From Candidatus Neoehrlichia procyonis str. RAC413 (GTDB lineage: Bacteria; Pseudomonadota; Alphaproteobacteria; Rickettsiales; Anaplasmataceae), in NCBI RefSeq assembly GCF_000964795.1, contig NZ_LANX01000001.1, positions 992,001-1,056,000 of the forward strand: a stretch of 64,000 nt of DNA. Direction: 5' to 3'. The notes below the pieces were generated by a model. It was not told the origin of the DNA. It did not search any database and saw only the letters and a list, made by a program, of their open reading frames with translations. Each line of letters opens with the position of its first letter. Within the stretch, counting starts at the first letter, position 1. Positions 47,245 to 56,300 of the stretch are shown here, one piece after another. A program made the translations under genes and the position numbers.

Positions 47245-47601
47245 ATGTGTAACGTTTATTCATGGAGATTATTGTTTATTATAAGTGTAATATTATTTAC
47301 CACTGAGGTTGGTACGTCATATGCAGAATATAGAGGAGGTGGCTCTATTGTTCAGGCAGATTCAGAAACAGTAGTAGGACAAGTAATATGTAATGTTATA
47401 TTGTTTGTACAGAAGCTTGGGTTACCAATAATGACAGGAGTCATTTTAGGTTCAAGTATTATGGCAATATTTGGAAGGTTAGCGTGGCCAGCAATAGTAA
47501 TGTTAGTAGTATTTACAGCAATATTTTTTGGTGCTGCAAAATTAATGAATAAATTTGCTGCAGGAATAGGTGCTGGTGCTGAAACTTTTGACTGTGGGTA
47601 A
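47245..47601 (+). CDS. virB2: VirB2-type pilin paralogue 6
   Basis: This 118-aa pilin has the longest variable stretch between the signal peptide (ending SYA) and the core, EYRGGGSIVQADSETVVGQ, and the shortest tail, GAETFDCG. The core is intact except for LMNK where the others have LINK. The ribosome-binding site AAGGAG lies 8 bases before the ATG. Long gaps on both sides suggest its own promoter. Confidence 0.9.
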   Translation: MCNVYSWRLLFIISVILFTTEVGTSYAEYRGGGSIVQADSETVVGQVICNVILFVQKLGLPIMTGVILGSSIMAIFGRLAWPAIVMLVVFTAIFFGAAKLMNKFAAGIGAGAETFDCG

Positions 47602-48772
47602 AATATAGAGAAGACAATGCTGAGTTATTGGTATATTAATGCACACTTTTATCGAATTAAATTTTTAGATGTTGTTAAGTGTGTTAATACCTAAAGATTA
47701 TAGTTATAGTATATTAGATGTTGCAGAGTAAGTGACATATAGTATGTTTTTTATTAAAAAAAATTATGAGGGAGAGGTGGAAGGGATGAATTTAGTAAAT
47801 TGTGGATATTATGCTAATGTTTATTAATAACGATTATATTGTATTTATAGAATACAATAGGAGTTATTTATATTGTATAATATTAGCAGGTGATATTTTG
47901 ACTATAGATTTAATGAGAAATTTGTTATAAGTGTTTTGTGTGATTTTTTTGATTAACAAACTTATAAGAATCTTTTGATATTAAAGTTGATTAAATGAGT
48001 TGATATTGTTGAAATTTTACATCTAGCGATATAATTTTGACTATCGTTGAAGCAAAAAAGAAATGTAACATAAAGAATTATTAACTAAGCAGATATATCG
48101 TAAATAGTAGGAAATGTAGAAGAGGATTTATTTGTATAGGATTACTGTAGTGTTTTTATGGGTATCTATATGCATAATTAGAGAAACTCTATAAAAGATA
48201 TACATTAAGTATAGGTTAAAAGTATAAAATTAATCTATGTTGTAAGCAAATGCCTATATTATAAAAAATTAAATTAATACATTAAAGTGTTTATGTAGGC
48301 ATTTACAATTTTATAAAAACATATACATTAGTTACTGTTGTGATCAAATAGATGATTTAGTACGTACTGATAAATTATGAAATGAGTTCAGCAAGTACAA
48401 ATGTTAATAAATAATACGTTTGAAGTAGATAAGTTGTTTATGTATTTGTAAATTTACATAAAAGATATGTAAGAATATTCTATATATAATATATTATTTT
48501 TAAAATAAGATAAAATTATAAGCTGTTAAAAAAAGTTTTTATTACGATATTGAACATGTAATACTGGGTATTATATTTTAGGTAAATTTATAGCTTTATA
48601 AGCTTTTATGAAAGATTATTTATATAAATAGTTAATATTATTAGCATGTCAAATAATAGTGATATATATTACTTTTGTGGATCATTATTGTATTTAGATG
48701 AACATAGTAGTATTTCTATGTTGATGTGAAGAACTTGATGCAATGGAGTTTTAGTCCTATTTAGGAGGTAAA
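47602..48772. other. Long gene-less gap in the virB2 array
   Basis: This is 1171 bases with no frame, no virB2 remnant that I can follow and no hairpin. It probably consists of decayed sequence. Confidence 0.4.
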
Positions 48773-49111
48773 ATGTTAAGTAACAGTCGTATAGTAGTGT
48801 TTATTATAAGTTGTATATTGGCTTTAAGTGTGGGGATGTCTACGGCTGCTGATAGTTTGCAAGGGGCAGATGTAATAGTACAGCAAGTAATATGTAATGT
48901 GATATTATTTGTGCAAAAACTTGGATTGCCAATTATGACAGGAGTAATTTTGGGTTCAAGTATTATGGCGATATTTGGAAGATTAGCATGGCCTGCAATA
49001 GTAATGTTAGTAGTGTTTACAGCAATATTCTTTGGCTCTGCGAAATTGATTAATAAGTTTGCTGCAGGTTTGAATATTGGTGCTGAAAACTTTGAATGTA
49101 GAGAACCATAA
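48773..49111 (+). CDS. virB2: VirB2-type pilin paralogue 7
   Basis: This 112-aa pilin, the shortest, has a signal peptide ending MSTAA, the pre-core DSLQGADVIVQQ, the core with one change (FFGSAKL in place of FFGAAKL), and the tail GAENFECREP. It has the best ribosome-binding site of the array, TTAGGAGG, 5 bases before the ATG, which suggests strong translation. Confidence 0.9.
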   Translation: MLSNSRIVVFIISCILALSVGMSTAADSLQGADVIVQQVICNVILFVQKLGLPIMTGVILGSSIMAIFGRLAWPAIVMLVVFTAIFFGSAKLINKFAAGLNIGAENFECREP

Positions 49112-49736
49112 ATATATATATTTTATAGCTGATTATACATAGAGTATTTTGTGTTAGTGTTATACGTGTGTACTATATTGTTGTGATAAGATATGAAAGA
49201 TGTGTAGTTCTATTAATGTAGGGGATTAGTTTGTCTTATTATTTAAAGTGTTAAATATATTTTTAATTATTTTAATATATAAGGATAAGTTAAGAAAGTA
49301 TAATTAGTTGCTTGCTTTATAAAAATATAAATATATTGCCATTAAAACAGGTATTCTGTACCTATTATTTTTTGTGTATTGTTAATTGGTTATGTGTATA
49401 TATATTATAAAATGTATGCAAAAGTAATTGCTTATTGTTAATGATCATGATGTATTTCCGTACAGTAAATTAAGATAATGAAAAATTATGTATAATAGGT
49501 CTTGGTGAAAATTTCCTAATATTAGTTTATACCAGCTATTGTTATTATGAATGTTATTAACTTAGTATTACATTGTAAAAACAAATGCTGACTGTAATAC
49601 TAGAGATTAGATATGTTGTGAAAGGGAAGTTTTATATATCTAGTTAATTAGATATTAATTATATGTTAGTATAAGTATTTTATGAATAACATTATTAGAT
49701 GTGCCATGTATGATATTATAATTATTGGTCTGAAAT
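49112..49736. other. Gap between virB2 paralogue 7 and the virB4-like gene
   Basis: This is 625 bases without a frame. It contains the 13-mer ATTTCCGTACAGT at 49454-49466, shared with the region upstream of paralogue 6. Confidence 0.4.
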
Positions 49737-52139
49737 ATGTTCTTTCTTGAAGGGTTAATGAATAAGCTTCTGTTTAAAGGTAATGATAATGTGGAAGCAA
49801 AAAGTGATAGTGTACATAGTGAAAATCAAAAAAGAGTAAAGGATAATAGAATAGATTTTATTTCAGCTGCTTGTCATTATAATGAAAATACTATATTGAA
49901 TAGAAATGGTGAGCTTATACAAATTATTAAGATAGAAGGTTATGCTTCAAATGTAAAAGAGCGTAGAGATGTAAGGGAGGTAATACGACAAAGTATTATT
50001 GATAGTGCAAAAGAACTAGAGGTTTCTTTTTGGATATATACAGTTAGAAAACGTCATATATTTGATTTGCAATGGATGAAAAAAAATGACTTTTCTGATG
50101 AATTACATGAAATGTATAAGGTACATACAGATCAGAAGTATAATACATATGTAACTGAATTATATATAGCAATTGTAACTAGCCATCTACGAGAAGATAT
50201 CAAGTCATTGATAGGGGCACTATCTTTTAGGTTTTTAAAGAAAAAACATAAAGATTTTTTGTCTAAGAAATGTGATCTGCTGGATAAGATTACAGATTGT
50301 ATATTAAAAAATTTACAAGATTTTAATGCTAAAAAACTAGGATTATTGTTAACGGATACAGGAAATTATAGATCAGAGTTACTAGAATTTTTAAATTATT
50401 TAGTGACTTTTAGAAATGATGAATGCTTTCTTGAACATAAAAACAATGCCTATATATCTTCTAAGTATAAGATTGATATGGGATTTAATGTATTTAGAGT
50501 TACAGATAATGATAGTAAAAAATTAGGTACTATTTTAGGAATTAAGGAATATTTAGGAGTGTCATCAAGTGCAATAAATGTATGTTTACAGCAAAATTGT
50601 GAATTTATAATTGTAGAAATTATTAAGTTTGTGAATAGTAAAGATGTAGTTAAAGTATTTAAATCACAAGCAGATATTGTTCGAATAAGTGGAGATCAAA
50701 AATTTGCGCAAGTAACTTGTTTAGATGATTTTGTAAATGTTAGTAGTAATGGTGAATTTGATTTTTGTGAACATAAAATTAATTTTATTATTATATCGAA
50801 TACAATGCAGATGTTACAAAAGGACATTATGTCTGTTGTTGCTGCCTTGTCAGTTATTGGAGCCATACCTGTAAGATTTGATTTAAGTATGGAAGATAAT
50901 TTTTGGTCGCATGTACCTGGTAATTTTCCTTTTGTATTGAACATGAGATATTGTGTGATAAAACATGCATGTGTTTTTGTTATGTTAGATAATTTTTCCA
51001 TAGGAGCGTTAAGGTATGGAAGATGGGGTGAAGCAATAAGTATATTTTTTTCTTATAATAAGCCTTATTTTTTTAATTTTCATGTTAAAAATTGTGGTCA
51101 TTGCTTGTTTATAGGACCACATAATTCTTCAATGACATTGTTAATTAACTTTATATTATCAGAATCTAGAAACGTTAACGCAAAGATTTTGTTATGTGAT
51201 TATAGTGGTAAATCTATTATTTTTGTTAAAGCCTTATGTGGAAAATACTATAGAATAGACTCTAATATTAATAATAATACTTTTTCTTTTAATCCCTTTA
51301 ATCTTGAGGATAATGCTGTTAATCGTAATGTTGTAGTAGGTGTATTGAGAAGAATGAACTATGGAACAAAACTAATAAACGATGAAGAAGTAGCATTAGT
51401 CAATAAGGTAGCAGATGATTTGTTTTCTATTCCTATAGAATCAAGAACACATGAAAAAATTTATGAATGTTTACTTGTGCTTGGTAAAGGAATTAAGGAT
51501 TGGATTAATGATAATAAATTTGCCCATTTTGTTAAGGGCGGCAACAGTGTTAATTTTATGGAAAATCTTATAGGTATTAATATTGGAATGATTATTAGTC
51601 AACCTGAGTGTATTTCAGTAATTATGTACTACTTTTTTAATATTTTGGAAACTTATCTTGATGGGTCTCCAACAATTTTAGTAATATATGAAGCATGGTT
51701 AATGGATATAGTTTTTTTGTTAGAAAAGGAATTTGATGATTGGATGTATAGAATGGGACAACTAAATGTTGTTGTTATTTTTGCTTCTGAAAGTACGCAT
51801 GCCATGATTTCTAGTAAAACGATAGGGTACCTAAATAAACACATTGACACTAGAGTATTTATGCCAAATGTTGTAATTAGTAGTCAACTTTCTATGCAAA
51901 CACTTGGATTATCAAGGAAAGAATTAAATAGCATGTTTCAAATATCTGAGCATAAAGGTCAATTTTTTATAAAACAAGGTGATGCTTCTACGGTGTTAAC
52001 TCTTGATATAAAAGATAAAAAAGAAGCTAAAGTATTATCTGCGACTCGAGAAGGTATTCATCATATGTATGATGCTATAAAAGAGAAAGGAGAGAATGCA
52101 AAAGATTGGCTGCCTGTTTTTTATTCCAAGAGTATTTAG
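49737..52139 (+). CDS. virB4: VirB4-family protein with degenerate ATPase motifs (second VirB4)
   Basis: VirB4 is the conserved ATPase that energises type IV secretion and acts on VirB2. The 800-aa protein has the family length and layout, and the C-terminal RecA-like domain is recognisable (FSFNPFNL, VVIFASES, NKHIDTRVFMPN). The nucleotide motifs are broken. Walker A GPTGSGKT reads GPHNSSMT at 460-467, with Lys replaced by M466. Walker B LVLDEAW reads LVIYEAW, with Asp replaced by Y651 and E652 kept. It is probably unable to hydrolyse ATP and may be a structural or regulatory partner of an active VirB4 elsewhere. It directly follows the virB2 array. Confidence 0.88.
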   Translation: MFFLEGLMNKLLFKGNDNVEAKSDSVHSENQKRVKDNRIDFISAACHYNENTILNRNGELIQIIKIEGYASNVKERRDVREVIRQSIIDSAKELEVSFWIYTVRKRHIFDLQWMKKNDFSDELHEMYKVHTDQKYNTYVTELYIAIVTSHLREDIKSLIGALSFRFLKKKHKDFLSKKCDLLDKITDCILKNLQDFNAKKLGLLLTDTGNYRSELLEFLNYLVTFRNDECFLEHKNNAYISSKYKIDMGFNVFRVTDNDSKKLGTILGIKEYLGVSSSAINVCLQQNCEFIIVEIIKFVNSKDVVKVFKSQADIVRISGDQKFAQVTCLDDFVNVSSNGEFDFCEHKINFIIISNTMQMLQKDIMSVVAALSVIGAIPVRFDLSMEDNFWSHVPGNFPFVLNMRYCVIKHACVFVMLDNFSIGALRYGRWGEAISIFFSYNKPYFFNFHVKNCGHCLFIGPHNSSMTLLINFILSESRNVNAKILLCDYSGKSIIFVKALCGKYYRIDSNINNNTFSFNPFNLEDNAVNRNVVVGVLRRMNYGTKLINDEEVALVNKVADDLFSIPIESRTHEKIYECLLVLGKGIKDWINDNKFAHFVKGGNSVNFMENLIGINIGMIISQPECISVIMYYFFNILETYLDGSPTILVIYEAWLMDIVFLLEKEFDDWMYRMGQLNVVVIFASESTHAMISSKTIGYLNKHIDTRVFMPNVVISSQLSMQTLGLSRKELNSMFQISEHKGQFFIKQGDASTVLTLDIKDKKEAKVLSATREGIHHMYDAIKEKGENAKDWLPVFYSKSI

Positions 52140-53325
52140 CAATTATCTAATTTGAGTATTAGTGCTTTTATGTCAACGTAAAAGCACTATTATATATTTA
52201 AAGAATATGGAATTAAGCTTTAGGTTTGTGCTGCTAAGAATTACATGTGTTTATATTTAATTTTATTAAACATTAAATTAAATAAGTAATTGACTGTTTT
52301 ATATTTTGACAAGCTTCTTTTGAATAATGATGTCCTTTATTGTGTTATTGTAAACACCGATAATTTACTTGAGAACAATTAATGATGAGTTTTATTATAT
52401 AATTTGCCAGAAGCATACATAAGGTTTATTACAGCTAAAAATTAAAACTTACTATAGGTGGTTGTAAACTTAGATAGTTTTTAAATGTCGTTTTTATATA
52501 GTTATAATGGCAATTGTTTACAAATGTGAAATATGAAAAAGGATATTAAATTATGTATTATGTGATCAGAAAAGATATTTAAAAAAATTACAAAGTTTTT
52601 TAATGAGGATTGTATTAATAGTGTAAATTTTTTATGTTTTTTGTTGATTTTTGGGTCAAATCTCTATTTTTTGTTATTCATTGCAATAAATATCATGTAT
52701 TGATGTAGGTTGTTTTAGATAATTTGTTATCTTAAAGAAAAGCTAATTATATTATATGCAAAATTTCTAAAATACATGATATGTACATAATAAATGTAAT
52801 AATATATGTGGAACAATACTTTATAGTGCAGCTTAATAGTAGTAATTGTGTGTTATATATTAAGACCTGTATTATTTTGTGAGAATAATACACGTTATGT
52901 GAGCAACAACTTATAGTGCTATAATAAACGCTAGTAATAATGCTTTTATTTAAATGTAATTAATTATTATCTGTCAAAAGTCCTGTTTTGTATAACTTAA
53001 ATAAATATTGAGATAACATGCATAGTAATGCATTTTTATGCAATATTGTTATAGACCAGAGTACATTGGGGATATGTAATGCTCTTTATGATTTATAGTA
53101 TATAAATAATAAAGTTTATGAAAAATACTTATGCTATTTGGATAGTATATAATATTTTTAGTGAAATTAATATTTAATTTACGTAATATAATACATACAT
53201 ATATATATGTGTGAAATAAGAGAATTAACGTAGCTATATATAATTTATTTTTAGCAATATAAAAACTATTTTTGTAATGTGTATTGTAATCAGCTGCTGT
53301 TGCATATTTTGCATGAGAAAATAAA
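52140..53325. other. Long gene-less gap after the virB4-like gene
   Basis: This is 1186 bases. It holds the terminator at 52161-52188, a 9-base hairpin TGTATTATT/AATAATACA at 52868-52892, and a weak two-copy repeat (around 52798-52850 and 52893-52942) sharing TTATAGTGC and TAGTAAT. No frame is visible. Confidence 0.45.
52161..52188 (+). terminator. Intrinsic terminator-like hairpin after the virB4-like gene
   Basis: A perfect 10-base stem AGTGCTTTTA/TAAAAGCACT with the loop TGTCAACG begins 21 bases after the stop codon. The tail ATTATATATTTA is T/A-rich but not a pure T run. Confidence 0.6.
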
Positions 53326-56300
53326 ATGGGTAAAAGTTTTTTTCTGGCAAGTATATTATTTATTTTAGTGATATTTTTAGGATTCTTTTCTAAAGCTGAA
53401 GATTATCCTAATACTGAAGATATTTTACCATATGAAGAAGATAGTACTTTTGTGGGGTATAATAGGTTTTTTATTCCTAAAGCAATGCGAGAAGGAACAT
53501 CATATGAGCCAATTATAGGTGTACTAGGAAGGGGATATTATCATCCTAAAGGTGATGTATGTACTGTTGGAAGATATCAAATGGTAACTTGTTATAAAAG
53601 TACTTTTTTAGGATTTTTTAAAAGAAGTAATAAAGATCAGTTACAAATATGTGCATGTGCTATTAGTAATGATTATATGATTAGTGATTATTTAATGTTT
53701 GGGTTGCCCTTTGCAGGATTGCACTTTTCTATAAAATATTTATATCAAAATTTACCTAAATTATTTAATGAGTTTGGTGGTTTTGATTTTAGAGTTAGGC
53801 AATCTTATCTTGAACATAAGAGAGTTGATAATATGGAACTTGATGAGAAAATTAATAATTACTGTATTGCAATAATGTCTCATAAGAAGCCGGGAGAGTA
53901 TGCATGTATAGATACAAGTATTAGAGGTCCTGAGCCATTTTGTGATATCATCCCACAAAAGTCAAATATAAAAGTTATGCCTATAGCATTTGATAAACAA
54001 TCATTTTTTGTTCCAGGAGTACATGTAATTATAGATGGTCAAAACAATACTTCAAGTGAAGTTGATATATATATGAAATTAGATAAACAGCAAAGTTCTT
54101 ATAAGATTCCTTTTGAAAATATGGAGCATTCTATAAAGGATGTATATAGAAGAAATTTTAGCTCAGTATGTGTAGATTATGAAGATAGTTATGGTGTTGC
54201 TACTAAATGTTTGCCGATGCCGTATTTACAACGACCAGTCATTAAAGAGCTTAGAGATGATAAAGTGAATGTTATGTTTAAAGAATGTAAAGATTATTCT
54301 AATGATAAGGCAGGTAAAGATACTAAATATTGTAATTTTGAAATGTTGGTAGGAGATAAAGATAATAATCTTGGCTTTTCACTTATTAAGCCTAAGTTTA
54401 ATATAGATAAGTATGACTTTAATTCTGATTTTAAATGTGAGGATGGATCAGATATTAAGTCAAAGAAAAATTGTAAGGTACATAGAATATATGAAGAAGA
54501 TGCAAATAGTAATGTGAAATGTTTAGTAAATGTACCATTCTTTAAGCAAAAGTATGTTGTCAAACGAGATAATAGATATTATTGGCTTAATAAGCTAGAT
54601 AAAATTTTACTAGGTTATAGTTATGATATAGGACAATGTGATGAATCAGCATCTTTAGATCTTGCAACAATGAGTCAAGATTTAATAAATAAGATGGATG
54701 TTAGGGATTCATATTTTTATATGGAACAAAATATACATCAAAATGAGCAGAAACCTTGTTTAAATAATAATATGTATTACGTATATACTAATAATAGAGC
54801 GTTTGCAGGTAATGGATTATGTAAAGAATCTATTATGATAAGTGATTTTTTAGGTAAAAAAAAACCTGCTTGCAAAACTAGATTTTTTAGTGAGGATAAT
54901 TACGAAAACTTTTTTCTAAAAGATAATGAAGATGAAGAAAATGGCAAAATAAGTGTTCTTAATGATATGATGCAGGGAATGTGTATTAGTAATTTTCCTT
55001 CACATGAGTATAGTATTAAAGATGATAAGAATAAATATTTATTAAATATCAATGGTGATAACACTAAATGTGATTTTATAAAGATAGAAGCATGGGGAGG
55101 AGGACAATCAGGTTCTTTGGATAATTATGCAGTGGGTAGGCCTGGTGGTTATCTTATGGGTATTTTAAAACTTGATAATAACATGGAAAAACATTTGCTG
55201 ATAGAGGTTGGTAAAGGTGGTAATAAATCAGAAAAAGTAGGGAAAGATACAGAAGTGAGATTATGTGATGATCAGTTCGGTAATAATTGTTCTATAAAGC
55301 TAATAGCAAATGGTGGAGGTAATGAAGATTTTTTACAAGATAATTCTAAGGGATATGAAAATCTAATACATTATAGGGTTGCTACTGGACGTAGTCATGT
55401 TGGTAATAATGAAATTTTTATACCATATCAGAATATTAATTTAGAAAATGGTGTAGTTCGTATGGACGATAAAGAATGTATAAGTAAAGGATTGGAAAAA
55501 AATCCTAATAAATACCCAGGTGCTGGAGGTTGTGCTAGAGGTGATACTTCTTCTGCCCAGGAAGGTGCTAATGGTATGGTAAAATTAACATGCGAAAAAT
55601 GGTCAGGTGCTCCTGGAAATGTAAAAAAGTGGGAAGATATTAACTGTGGAGAGTATTTTATACATTTATCTCAAATTAAACATCAATGTGGTGAAAGATT
55701 TTCATTAGGTGTAGACGCTATTATTGATATGTTATCTAAATCGCAGTTTTGTAGGTCATCGTTTAAAGGATCGTTTAAAGAATTGTTAGGAATAATTAAG
55801 CAACTTTCTAGGAATATAAGAATGATTGCTGATAATGAAATAGGGCCTAGTCAAGATCAAATGTCTACATTTATATCTCATATTTTATCGGAGAAATTAG
55901 AATTGGAAAATGGTAAATTGATGTCTTATATAAGAGAATTAGTGAGCAGTTGTTCATCAGAAAAATCAATGATTGGTCGCACAAGTCCACATGAAGGAAA
56001 ATCTCAGGAAGATCAACAAAAACATAAAACAACTCCTAAAGAAGTTAAGAAGGAAATAAGGGATAAAAAAAGGTATGATCTATTAGACTTCTTAAATGCG
56101 CTTAAACACAATAACAGATGTGTAGATAGACAGAAATTTGCATCTGTGTTGGATTCATTGATGAAACAGATACCTAAAGGAGTGTTTATTACTCGATTTT
56201 CTATAGATGATCATTTGACAATGGATGAGCAAAAACTGTTTACACCATCATTAGAAGTATTTAGTAATAAATTTCCAGTATATTTAGGACGCCTTTTCTT

